Source: Hyphococcus luteus
Lineage (GTDB): Bacteria; Pseudomonadota; Alphaproteobacteria; Caulobacterales; Parvularculaceae
Assembly: GCF_002943565.1 (NCBI RefSeq)
Contig: NZ_PJCH01000011.1
Coordinates: forward strand, 248,001 to 312,000
Direction: 5' to 3'
Length of the DNA stretch: 64,000 bases
Of this stretch, positions 45,301 through 53,585 are shown in pieces. The notes under the pieces were generated by a model. It ran no database searches. It was not told where the DNA came from and was given only the letters and a program-made list of their open reading frames with translations. Position 1 is the first letter of the stretch, and each line of letters starts with the position of its first letter. A program made the position numbers and the translations under genes.

Positions 45301-45990
45301 TCCGCGCTTCAAGAGCGCCCGCGCCCTGACGGCGAAGCCCCGGCGCCGGTGATGGAAAGCGAAGAAAGCTCGCTTGAAAAAGCCGCGCGCGAAAATGCGC
45401 TCCATGCTTTGCGGGCCTGGAACGCCGTGGAGCGCGGACCCGTGCTCGACAAAACCATGCAGCGCCTCGACGGCGTTGATGAAAGCCTCGCGCGCGAAAT
45501 CGCCGACGCGCATGCGGTCTTTGCAGCGAATACGGAGCTTCCGGGCCCGACCGGGGAATCCAACACGCTGAAACTGCGCGCCCGCGGGCTTGCGCTGTGT
45601 CTCGGCGGCGGCGGTCCGGACGGCGCCGATCTGAAACAAATGCTGCTCTGCCTCGCCGCCGGCAACACCGTCATCGCCGTTGAGGGCGACGCCGCGAAAA
45701 ATCTCGCCGCCGCGCTCGCGGCCGCCGGCGCGCCCAAAGGCGCCCTCGCTATCGCCGGCCCCCACCTCTCTCACGCGCTCCTCAAAGACCCGCACATCCG
45801 CCTCGCCGCCTTTGACGGCGCCGCCGCGGGCCGCGCGGAAATCGAAAGGGTTCTCGCCCAGCGCAAAGGCCCGATCATCCCGCTGGTCTCAAGCCTCGAC
45901 GCCCCCTGGCGCTTCGCCGCCGAACGGGCCTTAACCATCAATACGACCGCGGCGGGCGGCGACGTCAGATTGTTGTCCCTGGGGGAATAG
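42307..45990 (+). CDS. putA: Bifunctional proline dehydrogenase/P5C dehydrogenase PutA
   Basis: 1227-residue enzyme oxidising proline to glutamate with channelling of P5C. The N-terminal half is the FAD proline dehydrogenase barrel (VRLVKGAYWDSEIKRAQ). The C-terminal half is the aldehyde dehydrogenase with EtGG-type segment IAETGGINAM and catalytic C814 in AGQRCSA, plus GVQPFGGEGLSGTGPKAGG and a terminal domain of about 190 residues. There is no N-terminal ribbon-helix-helix, so it should not act as its own repressor. ATG 42307 (MSQNAPLAPL) is chosen. Confidence 0.96.
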   Translation: MSQNAPLAPLRARIRDHYLAPEDMLFPALAAAAGLDDATRDEAQARAADFVRAARANAERSGLIDKFLQEYGLSTAEGVTLMRLAEALLRTPDATTADSLIEDKIEAGDWGAHKGKSPFPLVNFSTRALMLTASWLDEIEAKDPLGRMAKATKDALDRLGEPVIRASVAQAMRIMGEHFVLGETIESALKRARRFEDKGYVFSYDMLGEAAHTDADALKYFDDYKTAIAAIAKHSKHDYAPANPGISVKLSALHPRYEYGKKTRVLSELGGRVCDLAIEAKAANMGFNIDAEEADRLDLSLDIIEQLMRDPALDGWDGFGVVVQAYQRRAPYVLDWLAALTRETGRRITVRLVKGAYWDSEIKRAQMMGLESYPVFTRKALTDVSYLACARKLFDNIDVFFPQFATHNALSAAMVQKMAGAHKDYELQRLYGMGEALHDSLIETGARSRIYAPVGGHRELLPYLVRRLLENGANSSFVNQLIDPDLSVDDVVADPLEEIAGLSAYANPHIPAPRDTLGGERLAAKGWDETHPPTAEQMSPAARSMLAPVEAQPIVNGETLSGARVSVTNPAFENDPVGAVHNAGEADVDAACDAAAGYAKDWAATPAAERAAPLRRAADMLEDRGEHFMALAIYEAGKTWPDAIAEVREAVDFLRYYADRSEELPGAPLGVVACISPWNFPLAIFLGQVSASLAAGNCVIAKPAEQTPLIAFEAVKLLHEAGVPAGALHYLPGDGPSVGAPLATHPHVAGVVFTGSIEVAHIIKKSLVAAGKPDAALIAETGGINAMIVDSTALLEQAVMDVVSSAFQSAGQRCSACRVVCVQEDVAERFNEMLAGAMAELAVGDPAELYTDVGPVIDEEARETIQHYADHMKFEATPVAFAPEPDHGVSGTFVRPAAFEIRKLSDLKREIFGPVLHVLRFNGDKLDGLVDDINALGYGLTMGVHTRIDETMERVARRARIGNVYVNRNQIGAVVGVQPFGGEGLSGTGPKAGGPHYLSALQERPRPDGEAPAPVMESEESSLEKAARENALHALRAWNAVERGPVLDKTMQRLDGVDESLAREIADAHAVFAANTELPGPTGESNTLKLRARGLALCLGGGGPDGADLKQMLLCLAAGNTVIAVEGDAAKNLAAALAAAGAPKGALAIAGPHLSHALLKDPHIRLAAFDGAAAGRAEIERVLAQRKGPIIPLVSSLDAPWRFAAERALTINTTAAGGDVRLLSLGE

Positions 45991-46094
45991 GGCTACAATT
46001 CCTGTTTGAAGACAGGCGCCTGCGACATTCATCGCATGTGAGGAGCGGTTCGCCGCAGCGCGCTTGGCGCACGCGGCGAGAGAGGTCAATTTCA

Positions 46095-47306
46095 ATGAAC
46101 AAGATCGAGACCGTGAATATGACCTCCATCGCAGCCTCCCCGGCCGGGGCGGGACCGTTCATCGACAGCGACGGGCGCAGCCGCGCCTGGATGAACTGGA
46201 TCTTCGCCGACAAAGCCCGGATGTTCTGGATTCTCCAGATCGCCGGCTGGCTCGGCTTTTTCGCGCTGCATATTCTGAGCGTCTCGACCTTCGTCGCCGG
46301 CCGGTCGACGGACTCCCTCCTCTATTCCGTCGCCTCCTCTCTCATCGGCTTTCTGACGACCAGCATTCTTGCGCGCCCGATCTATCGTTTCGCGCGCCGT
46401 CAGGGACCGGCGCTCCTCCTCGTCATCGTTTTGACCTCGACCATCCTCATGGCCGTCGCCATGTCGGCGATGAAAGCGCAGACTTTCGGCATTCTCTTCG
46501 GCAACGCCTGGATGGATTTGCGCGGCGCGAGCCTCGGCACCACGAACTATCTTCTCCTCATCGTGCCGGACCTGCCAGTGAACCTCTTCCTGCTCGGCTC
46601 ATGGGCGGGCTTTTATTTCGGCGTCAACTATTACCTGAAACTCCGCAACGAGATGGAGCGCGCGATCCTGTCGGCGCGGCTCGCCGATCAGGCACAACTC
46701 AAAATGCTGCGCTACCAGTTGAATCCGCATTTTCTCTTCAACACGCTGAACGCGATTTCGACGCTGGTGCTCGAACAGGACGGTCGCCAGGCAAACTCCA
46801 TGCTGACGAAGCTGTCGGCGTTCCTGCGCTACTCTCTCGACAGCGACCCGTTGCAGAAAACCTCCCTCGCCGAAGAAGTGCGCGCACTCGAACTTTATCT
46901 CGCCATCGAGAAAACCCGCTTCGCCGACCGGCTGAATGTCATCTTTGACATCGACGAGGACGCCATGAGCGCCTATGTGCCCTCGCTCATCCTGCAGCCG
47001 GCCATCGAAAACGCCATCAAATACGCCATCGCCCAGATGGAATCGGGCGGCGAGATCCGCATCGCCGCGAAACGCGAAGGAAACATGCTTTGCATGAGCG
47101 TGTGCGACAACGGCCCCAATGCGCCGGAAGACCCGTCGGCGCTTTTGAGAGACGTCAAAACCGGCGTCGGTCTCGTCAATATGCGCGACCGCCTCAACTA
47201 TCTTTATCAGGACCGCGGCGATTTCCGCCTCCGCCATGTGGAGCCCCAGGGGCTTTGCGTGGCGCTCAGAATTCCGTTTGAAACACGGGGGAACCCATCC
47301 TCATGA
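46095..47306 (+). CDS. LytS/YehU-type sensor histidine kinase
   Basis: 403-residue inner-membrane kinase. About four to five hydrophobic segments occupy residues 40-190. The His_kinase domain has LRYQLNPHFLFNTLNAIS (phosphoacceptor His) and a GHKL ATPase (LQPAIENAIKYAI, GVGLVNMRDRL). It overlaps the LytTR regulator by four bases, so the two form a two-component system. The signal is unknown. ATG 46095 follows GAGAGAGG. Confidence 0.92.
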   Translation: MNKIETVNMTSIAASPAGAGPFIDSDGRSRAWMNWIFADKARMFWILQIAGWLGFFALHILSVSTFVAGRSTDSLLYSVASSLIGFLTTSILARPIYRFARRQGPALLLVIVLTSTILMAVAMSAMKAQTFGILFGNAWMDLRGASLGTTNYLLLIVPDLPVNLFLLGSWAGFYFGVNYYLKLRNEMERAILSARLADQAQLKMLRYQLNPHFLFNTLNAISTLVLEQDGRQANSMLTKLSAFLRYSLDSDPLQKTSLAEEVRALELYLAIEKTRFADRLNVIFDIDEDAMSAYVPSLILQPAIENAIKYAIAQMESGGEIRIAAKREGNMLCMSVCDNGPNAPEDPSALLRDVKTGVGLVNMRDRLNYLYQDRGDFRLRHVEPQGLCVALRIPFETRGNPSS

Positions 47307-48118
47307 CCGATGAAAAAATCCGAGTCCTTCTCGTCGATGACGAGCCGCTCGCCTTGCGCGGCCTCAAACACCGATTGCAGAATTTTCCGGAAATCGAGAT
47401 CGTCGGCGAATGCTCGAACGGTCGCGAGGCGGTGAAAGAAATCAAGGCGCAATCGCCGGATCTCGTCTTTCTCGACATTCAAATGCCGGGGCTCGACGGT
47501 TTCGGCGTCGTGCGCGCGATGATCGGCGCGCCGGCGCCTCTCTTCGTCTTTGTCACCGCCTACGACAAATACGCCATCGATGCTTTTGAGGCAAACGCCC
47601 TCGATTACATAGTGAAGCCAGTGGAAGAAGAACGCCTGAACGACGCCCTCCATCGCGCCCGCGAAGCCCTCAAAAGCAAAGCCGCCGCAGACCGTGAATC
47701 AAAGCTCATAGAAATGCTGGCCTCGCTGTCCGACGACGACCGCGACCGCATCAAGGAGCTGATCGCCGATCCCGATTGGTCCGACAAACAGCGCTACACC
47801 GAGCGCCTGTCCTTTAAGGACGGCTCGAAAGTCGTCGTGCTTGACGCCCATGAAATCGAATGGATCGATGCGGCGGGCGATTATATGTGCATCCATGCGC
47901 GCGGAAAGACGCACATCATCCGCGAAACCATGAAAGCGCTGCAGACTCGGCTCGATCCGGCGCGTTTTCAGCGCGTGCACCGTTCCGCCATCGTCAATAT
48001 CGACCGGGTGAAGGAGCTGCACCCGCATTCGAACGGCGAATATTTCCTTATTCTCGACAACGGCGCCGAGCTGAAACTCTCGCGGTCTTATAAAGACGTG
48101 GTGGCGCGGTTTCTCTAA
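47303..48118 (+). CDS. LytTR-family response regulator
   Basis: 271 residues: receiver domain with DDEP, phosphoacceptor Asp in LVFLDIQMPG, Thr in FVTAYDKYAI and Lys in YIVKPVEEE, then a C-terminal LytTR DNA-binding domain (about 165-271, RFQRVHRSAIVNIDRVKEL). It is translationally coupled to the kinase. Its 3' end overlaps the convergent mobA by four bases. Confidence 0.94.
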   Translation: MTDEKIRVLLVDDEPLALRGLKHRLQNFPEIEIVGECSNGREAVKEIKAQSPDLVFLDIQMPGLDGFGVVRAMIGAPAPLFVFVTAYDKYAIDAFEANALDYIVKPVEEERLNDALHRAREALKSKAAADRESKLIEMLASLSDDDRDRIKELIADPDWSDKQRYTERLSFKDGSKVVVLDAHEIEWIDAAGDYMCIHARGKTHIIRETMKALQTRLDPARFQRVHRSAIVNIDRVKELHPHSNGEYFLILDNGAELKLSRSYKDVVARFL

Positions 48119-48684
48119 CCGCGAAGCTGGTCTTCGGCGCGTTTCAGGTCTTCCGGCGTGTTGATGTTGAGGAACGCCTTTTCGTCGGCGAAGAGGACGC
48201 GGCGCGCGCCGATTTCCGCCGCCAGCGCTTTTAAGGACAGCCCTTCCCCTTTCGGCGCGGCGTCAAGCGCCGCGCGCAAGGCGTCGTTGCGCCACCAGGC
48301 GAAGGTTGGATGAACGCCGCCCGCCGTCGCGGCGATGACGCATTTGCCTTGCGCGGAAAGCCGTTTGAAAAGATCGTCCGGCGCGAAAGGCCCGTCCGCG
48401 GGCGCCGTCAGGAAACCGTCCGCCTGCGGCGCGTTTTCTTCGATCCACTTGAGCGCCGCCCACAACCCCGCAGCCGGGCCCAGCGGGCCGTCTTCAAGAT
48501 CGGGAAGCGCTGTGAGGCCGGTTCCGTAATCATGGGGACCGGAAATCAGGATGCGGTCGACTTGCGGGGTAAGGCGCGCCGCGGCGCGGTCGATCATCCG
48601 TTCGCCCAGAAGTTTCAACGCGCCCTTGTCGGCGCCGCCCATGCGCCGCCCGCCGCCGCCGGATAAGATCACCGCAATCCGCAT
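48115..48684 (-). CDS. mobA: Molybdenum cofactor guanylyltransferase
   Basis: 189-residue enzyme adding GMP to Mo-molybdopterin to make the bis-MGD cofactor. The nucleotidyltransferase signature is LSGGGGRRMGGADKG with LPDLEDGPLGPAAGLWAAL and APADGPF. It starts at the base next to the moeA stop. Bis-MGD is the cofactor expected for the formate dehydrogenase encoded 8 kb upstream. Confidence 0.93.
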   Translation of the reverse strand: MRIAVILSGGGGRRMGGADKGALKLLGERMIDRAAARLTPQVDRILISGPHDYGTGLTALPDLEDGPLGPAAGLWAALKWIEENAPQADGFLTAPADGPFAPDDLFKRLSAQGKCVIAATAGGVHPTFAWWRNDALRAALDAAPKGEGLSLKALAAEIGARRVLFADEKAFLNINTPEDLKRAEDQLRG

Positions 48685-49860
48685 TCAGCGCAGCCAGACG
48701 AATTCGACTTCGCCGTCAACCTCAAGAGCGGGCGCATGGGCCGGACGGCGGATCAGGGCGTTGGCCGCGGCGAAGGGAAAAAGCAGCGAGCTGTCCTGGT
48801 TGGGCGCGGGTGCAATCCGGCCGTTCTTTGCTTCCGCCCGCAGATAGGCCTCGCGCCCGCCATTGGCGGCCAGCGGCGCCGCAAGCCGCGCTGTCGCAAA
48901 AGGCGCGGCCCAAGTCTCGCCCGCAAGGCGGCGCACCAGCGGCTGCACGAAAAGCGCCGCCGTCACCAGCGCCGAAGCGGGATTGCCCGGCAGGCCAACG
49001 ACGCGCGCGCCTTTTAACGCGCCGCACCAGGTAGGCTTGCCGGGACGCACGGCGACTTTTTCAAAGCGGATCTCGCCGCCTTCTTTCGCAAAAGCCGATT
49101 TCACGTAGTCGTAATCGCCCACCGAGGCGCCGCCCACAGGGACGATCACATCCGCTTCCGCGCCGCGCCGGAAATAGTCGCGGATCGATTCCTCGTCATC
49201 GGACGCACAGCCGAAATAGGCCGCCTCGCCGCCCCAGGCCGCGATCATGGCCGACAGCGCGTAATGATTGGAATTGACGATCTGGCCGGGCTTTAAATCG
49301 GTTCCCGGCTCCATTAGTTCGTCGCCATTGGAGAAAACCGCGACTTTCGGGCGTCGACATACCGAAATTTTCACGATATTCGCCGCCGCAAAGATCGCGC
49401 CGTGGATTTCATGCAGCCGTTCCCCTGCATGGGCGAGCACATCGCCTTCTTTGAAATCGATCCCCGCCGCGCGGATATTGCGCGGTTTTTCTTGAGACGC
49501 ATTGACGGTGATTGTCTCGCCGTCGCGCGTGACGTCTTCCTGAATGATCACATGATCGGCGCCTTCAGGGACGGCGGCGCCGGTGAATATCCGCACCGCC
49601 TCTCCTTCGCCCACCGATCCGTCAAAAGGCGCGCCCGCCGGCGCCTCGCCCATAACCTTGAGCGCCGCGCCTTGCTTCATGTCAGCGAAGCGCACCGCAT
49701 ACCCATCCATCGCCGAGGCGGCGAAAGGCGGCTGCGTCAGCCGGGCGATCACATCCTGCGCGGCGATGCGGCCCGTGAGGCCGTTTAGAGAAACGCTCTC
49801 CGCCGAAAGCGCTTCCGCATCCGTCAAAACAGCCGCAATTGCTTCTTCGACGCTCAGCAT
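48685..49860 (-). CDS. moeA: Molybdopterin molybdenumtransferase
   Basis: 391-residue MoeA, which inserts molybdate into adenylylated molybdopterin. Visible motifs are PPFAASAMDGYAVR, FTGAAVPEGADHVIIQED, NSNHYALSAMI, VPVGGASVGDYDYVK and GLPGNPASALV. It is separated from moaC by an extragenic palindrome and precedes mobA without a gap. Confidence 0.96.
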   Translation of the reverse strand: MLSVEEAIAAVLTDAEALSAESVSLNGLTGRIAAQDVIARLTQPPFAASAMDGYAVRFADMKQGAALKVMGEAPAGAPFDGSVGEGEAVRIFTGAAVPEGADHVIIQEDVTRDGETITVNASQEKPRNIRAAGIDFKEGDVLAHAGERLHEIHGAIFAAANIVKISVCRRPKVAVFSNGDELMEPGTDLKPGQIVNSNHYALSAMIAAWGGEAAYFGCASDDEESIRDYFRRGAEADVIVPVGGASVGDYDYVKSAFAKEGGEIRFEKVAVRPGKPTWCGALKGARVVGLPGNPASALVTAALFVQPLVRRLAGETWAAPFATARLAAPLAANGGREAYLRAEAKNGRIAPAPNQDSSLLFPFAAANALIRRPAHAPALEVDGEVEFVWLR

Positions 49861-49895
49861 AAAAGACAGCGTATCCTTTAAAAATCTCTCCGCTC

Positions 49896-49964
49896 ATTCC
49901 CGCGAAAGCGGGAATCCACAGCAAACTTTTCTGGATCCCCGCTTTCGCGGGGAAGAGCGGGAAT
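49896..49964. repeat. Extragenic palindromic repeat with GCGAAAGC hairpins
   Basis: ATTCCCGC-GAAA-GCGGGAAT and then CTGGAT-CCCCGC-TTTC-GCGGGG form two hairpins flanked by inverted ATTCCCGC/GCGGGAAT. Same architecture as 2554-2629 and sharing the ATCCA/TGGAT joints. It fills the moaC-moeA gap and may affect mRNA stability. Confidence 0.75.
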
Positions 49965-49991
49965 AAAAATCATGTAAGCATAAAACATGGC

Positions 49992-50474
49992 TTAGCCGTC
50001 CCGCTTGAAGTCGCCGGACTTGCCGCCGGCTTTCTCGATCAACTTCACGTCCTCGATCACCATGGATTTATCGACCGCCTTCGCCATGTCGTAAATCGTC
50101 AAGCACGCCGTCATTACGGCGGCAAGCGCCTCCATCTCGACGCCGGTCTTGCCCGTGGTTTTGACGTCCGCCGTCACCACATAGGCGTGCGCCGCGTCGT
50201 CCGGCTCGATGCGCACATTGAGCCCCGTAATGGGCAGCGGATGACACAGCGGGATAAGATCGCTCGTGCGTTTGGCGCCCATGATACCCGCAAGTTCCGC
50301 GACGGACGCCACGTCACCTTTCTTGACGCCGCCTTCGCGCACGGTTTTGTAACTCTCCGGCGTAAACACAACCCGTCCCTGAGCGACCGCGCGGCGCGCC
50401 GTGTCGTCTTTTGCGGAGACGTCAACCATGCGCGCCCGACCGGCTTCGTCGAAATGGGTGAGGTCTTTGGTCAC
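49992..50474 (-). CDS. moaC: Cyclic pyranopterin monophosphate synthase
   Basis: 160-residue MoaC, which acts after MoaA to form c[41 protein letters not shown] and [13 protein letters not shown] are family landmarks. It starts 16 bp after the moaB stop within the moa operon. Confidence 0.97.
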   Translation of the reverse strand: MTKDLTHFDEAGRARMVDVSAKDDTARRAVAQGRVVFTPESYKTVREGGVKKGDVASVAELAGIMGAKRTSDLIPLCHPLPITGLNVRIEPDDAAHAYVVTADVKTTGKTGVEMEALAAVMTACLTIYDMAKAVDKSMVIEDVKLIEKAGGKSGDFKRDG

Positions 50475-50490
50475 TTATTTTTCCATCAAA

Positions 50491-51021
50491 CTATTTTTCA
50501 GTGAGCCGGGGCATCAGCTCCACGAGGTTGCAAGGCTTGTGGCGAGAATCGAGCTGATAGGAAATCACCTTGTCCCAGCCGTCTTTCACCGCGCCGTTGG
50601 AGCCCGGCAGGCAGAAGATAAACGTGCCCTTCGAGACGCCGCCGCAGGCGCGCGACTGCAAGGTCGAAAGCCCGACGCTCTCATAGCTCACCTGGTGAAA
50701 GATCACCGAAAAGCCTTCGATCTCTTTTTCGAAAAGCGGGCGGACAGCCTCCACTGTCACGTCGCGGCCCGTGAGCCCGGTGCCGCCGGTGGAAATGACG
50801 ACATCGACAGTCGGATCCCCGATCCAGCCGCCGACAATTTCCTTAATGGCTTTCACATCGTCGCGCACCAGATCGCGCGCAGCCAATTCATGGCCCACCG
50901 CTTCGATCCGCTGCTGAAGCACGTCGCCGGAGGTGTCATTGGCGCGGGTGCGGGTGTCCGTGACGGTCAGCACCGCGATGCGCACCGGCTTGAATTCCAG
51001 CTCTTCATTAATGCCGTGCAT
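50491..51021 (-). CDS. moaB: MoaB/MogA-type molybdopterin adenylyltransferase
   Basis: 176 residues. VRIAVLTVTDTRTRANDTSGDVL and VISTGGTGLTGRDVTVEAV identify the MoaB/Mog fold that adenylylates molybdopterin for MoeA. The moaE stop and its ATG overlap by one base (TAATG). Assignment to MoaB rather than MogA follows length and context. Confidence 0.93.
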   Translation of the reverse strand: MHGINEELEFKPVRIAVLTVTDTRTRANDTSGDVLQQRIEAVGHELAARDLVRDDVKAIKEIVGGWIGDPTVDVVISTGGTGLTGRDVTVEAVRPLFEKEIEGFSVIFHQVSYESVGLSTLQSRACGGVSKGTFIFCLPGSNGAVKDGWDKVISYQLDSRHKPCNLVELMPRLTEK

Positions 51022-51482
51022 TATTCTTCCTCGTCATCTTTCCAGCGGGCGGCGTCCTTATAATCCGCATCCCGGGGCTCGATCCACGCCTCGCCGTCCT
51101 CGCGGATTTCCTTTTTCCAGAACATGGCCTCGGTTTTGAGGTAATCCATCAGAAAATCCGCCGCCTCAAAGGCGTCGCGGCGATGCGCAGCAGCGACGCA
51201 GACCATGACAATGGGCTCCCCGGGGCCGAGCTCGCCGACCCGGTGGATGATCAGCACGTCGTCGATCGCCCAGCGTTTCGCGGCTTCCTCTTTGATCTCG
51301 GCAATGGAGCGTTCGGTAACGCCGGGATAATGTTCGAGATAGAGTCCCGTAACGGCGCTGTCGCCCGCCGCCTCGCGCACTTTGCCGATAAAACTCACCA
51401 CAGCGCCGGCCGCCCCCGCCTTGGTCTCGAAGACGGACAGCTCCGCCCCGGGGTCAAAGGGGTCTGTGCAAACTCGAATCAT
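51021..51482 (-). CDS. moaE: Molybdopterin synthase large subunit
   Basis: 153-residue MoaE. VVSFIGKVRE, LYLEHYPGVTERSI, HRVGELGPGEPIVMVCVAAAHR and the C-terminal FWKKEI with the catalytic Lys are visible. It works with MoaD to put the dithiolene sulfurs on cPMP. Positioned between moaD and moaB. Confidence 0.96.
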   Translation of the reverse strand: MIRVCTDPFDPGAELSVFETKAGAAGAVVSFIGKVREAAGDSAVTGLYLEHYPGVTERSIAEIKEEAAKRWAIDDVLIIHRVGELGPGEPIVMVCVAAAHRRDAFEAADFLMDYLKTEAMFWKKEIREDGEAWIEPRDADYKDAARWKDDEEE

Positions 51483-51500
51483 AGGGTTCGAATCATGGGG

Positions 51501-51752
51501 TTAGCCCCCGCTCACTGGCGGTAGGAAAGCGATCTCGTCTTTATCGCCGATGGCGGCGTCACGGCTGGCGAGTGTTTCGTTGACGATAAACCGCACGGAT
51601 TTTTCGTTAAGCGACGCCCCAAGCGCAGCGTCCTCATCGCCGAGCACGGCGACAAGATCATCGATCGTCCGGGTTTCGGGCTCAAGCTTGACCTGTCGGG
51701 CGCGGGCGCCGGCGGCGTCCGCCAGTTTGCCGAAGAACAGAAGGCGCGCCAT
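51501..51752 (-). CDS. moaD: Molybdopterin synthase sulfur carrier subunit
   Basis: 83-residue ubiquitin-fold protein ending in the essential Gly-Gly (PPVSGG), where the thiocarboxylate forms. It starts 3 bp after the moaA stop. The activating enzyme MoeB is not in the window. Confidence 0.93.
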   Translation of the reverse strand: MARLLFFGKLADAAGARARQVKLEPETRTIDDLVAVLGDEDAALGASLNEKSVRFIVNETLASRDAAIGDKDEIAFLPPVSGG

Positions 51753-51755
51753 GGC

Positions 51756-52760
51756 TCAGCCTCCCGTGACGGACATATGCCGCGCCACGGCGGGCGCGGC
51801 GCCACGTTCGGAAATATCAAAGCCGTGGCGTTCGGGTTTTTTGAGCATCGCCCGGTCAAGCGCGGCGTTGAGCGCCTCGTCGGGATTTTCCCCGCGCATG
51901 GCCGCGCGCAGGTCGATCTTGTCGCCATGCCCGAGACACATATAGATCTCGCCGGTGCAGGTGACGCGCACGCGGTTGCAGCCGGCGCAGAAATTATTGG
52001 TGAGCGGCGTGATCAGGCCGAGCACGCCGCCGGTCTCCTCGATCTTCACATAGCGCGCCGGCCCGCCGGTCTTCTTGTCGATGGGCGTCAAGGTCCAATG
52101 CGAGGCAAGCGCATCCTGCACGGCGGTGAGCGGCAGATACTGATCGACGCGGTCCCCCTCGATTTCACCGAGCGGCATCACCTCGATCAAAGTCATCTCC
52201 ATGCCGCGGCCATGGGCCCATTCGATCATGGGCGCTATCTCATTCTCATTGACGCCTTTCAGCGCCACGGTGTTGATCTTGACCTCAAGCCCTGCATCCT
52301 GCGCCGCATCTAGGCCTTTCAGAACCTGAGAAAGCCGGTCGCGCTGCGTCAGCATTTCGAACTTCGCATCGTCCAACGTGTCGAGCGAAACATTGATGCG
52401 CTTGACGCCGAGCGAACACAGAACATCCGCATGGTGAGCAAGCTGGGTGCCGTTGGTGGTCAGCGTCAGTTCGTCGAAGTCGCCCGCCTCCAGCCTGCGC
52501 CCGAGCCGCGCCATAAGGGTCATGATGTCCCGGCGCACCAGGGGCTCGCCGCCGGTGACGCGGATTTTCTTGACGCCGCGATCGATAAATGCGCCGGCCA
52601 GCCGTTCCAGTTCTTCAAGGGAGAGCACATCGCGCTTGGGCAGGAACTTCATGTCCTCCGCCATGCAATAGGTGCAGCGCAGATCGCACCGGTCCGTCAC
52701 CGAAAGGCGCAGATAGGTAATCTGGCGGCCGAATGTGTCAGTCAATGATTTCAGCAGCAT
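51756..52760 (-). CDS. moaA: GTP 3',8-cyclase MoaA
   Basis: 334-residue radical SAM enzyme starting molybdenum cofactor synthesis. The N-terminal cluster motif is CDLRCTYC. The second [4Fe-4S] site is formed by CAGCNRVRVTCTG, and the required C-terminal Gly-Gly (SVTGG) is present. First gene of the moaA-D-E-B-C-moeA-mobA series. Confidence 0.97.
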   Translation of the reverse strand: MLLKSLTDTFGRQITYLRLSVTDRCDLRCTYCMAEDMKFLPKRDVLSLEELERLAGAFIDRGVKKIRVTGGEPLVRRDIMTLMARLGRRLEAGDFDELTLTTNGTQLAHHADVLCSLGVKRINVSLDTLDDAKFEMLTQRDRLSQVLKGLDAAQDAGLEVKINTVALKGVNENEIAPMIEWAHGRGMEMTLIEVMPLGEIEGDRVDQYLPLTAVQDALASHWTLTPIDKKTGGPARYVKIEETGGVLGLITPLTNNFCAGCNRVRVTCTGEIYMCLGHGDKIDLRAAMRGENPDEALNAALDRAMLKKPERHGFDISERGAAPAVARHMSVTGG

Positions 52761-52831
52761 AGGCGCTTACTCTTACACAAGTCTCGATCTGTCGGCAATT
52801 TGGCCCTTATGGCTCAGCGTTCAAGAAGGCG

Positions 52832-53557
52832 TTAACCGCTTTCCGGCTTTCGGCCCGAAACGCCGGTGGCGCAACCAAAGAAATAGGGCCGCACCTCCGC
52901 CAACAGGCCTTCCTCCTCAAGTTTCTCAGCGAAAGGCCGGATATCCCCGAAATTCATGCAATAGGCGCCTATCATGGAGAAATCCTGCGCGCCTCGAAGC
53001 ATGGTCTTTTCCACCAGCGGAAGCACCCTTTTGAGGTGAAAAAGGTAGAGCGGCCGCAAGCCCCAGCCTTTCGGGTCTGAGGCTTCAATAAACGAATAGA
53101 CGCCGCCAGGTTTGAGGACGCGCGCCGTCAATGAGGCAAGCTTTTCCTGCTGATCAAGATTGAATGTCTTCAGCCCGAACGTGGAAATCACGAAATCGGC
53201 GCTTTCATCAGGCAAGGCGCTTTCGAGAACATCGTCTTCTATGAAGTCAATCTTCTCGGAACGCATGGCGTGCAGCCGTTTCATGGCGCGCCGGTGCATG
53301 CCCGAAGAAATATCAACCGCGGTAATGCTTTCGATATTCGGTTTCGCCTTAAACAGATGCGGCCAGACTTCGCCGGTGCCGGCCATCAGGTCGTAACCGC
53401 AGAGCGCATCTCCGGCTATCGGCGAAAGCGCTTCGACGCTTTGCCGCCGCCATCTCTCGGTGAAGCCTAATGAGCAGGCGTAACTGAAAGCGATGTAGCG
53501 GCCCGAGCAGCGATCAAACACGCCCTTCACATAGGAAGGGTCATAAATGTCCTGCAC
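52832..53557 (-). CDS. UbiE/COQ5-like SAM-dependent methyltransferase
   Basis: About 241 residues from GTG 53557 (alternative ATG at 53620 overlaps fhs by 35 bp). The SAM-binding motif I is YDLMAGTGEVWP, with TAVDISSGMHRRA and LKPGGVYSFIE following. Aromatic-rich C-terminus. The substrate is unknown; ubiquinone-type methylation is only a family analogy. It lies between fhs and moaA on the same strand. Confidence 0.8.
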   Translation of the reverse strand: MQDIYDPSYVKGVFDRCSGRYIAFSYACSLGFTERWRRQSVEALSPIAGDALCGYDLMAGTGEVWPHLFKAKPNIESITAVDISSGMHRRAMKRLHAMRSEKIDFIEDDVLESALPDESADFVISTFGLKTFNLDQQEKLASLTARVLKPGGVYSFIEASDPKGWGLRPLYLFHLKRVLPLVEKTMLRGAQDFSMIGAYCMNFGDIRPFAEKLEEEGLLAEVRPYFFGCATGVSGRKPESG

Positions 53558-53585
53558 GTCTCGGGCCCCGCAGCCCCGCGCCTGT

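Noticed and set aside
44002-45795. 597-codon minus-strand frame inside putA
   Set aside because: Antisense shadow of the P5C dehydrogenase region.
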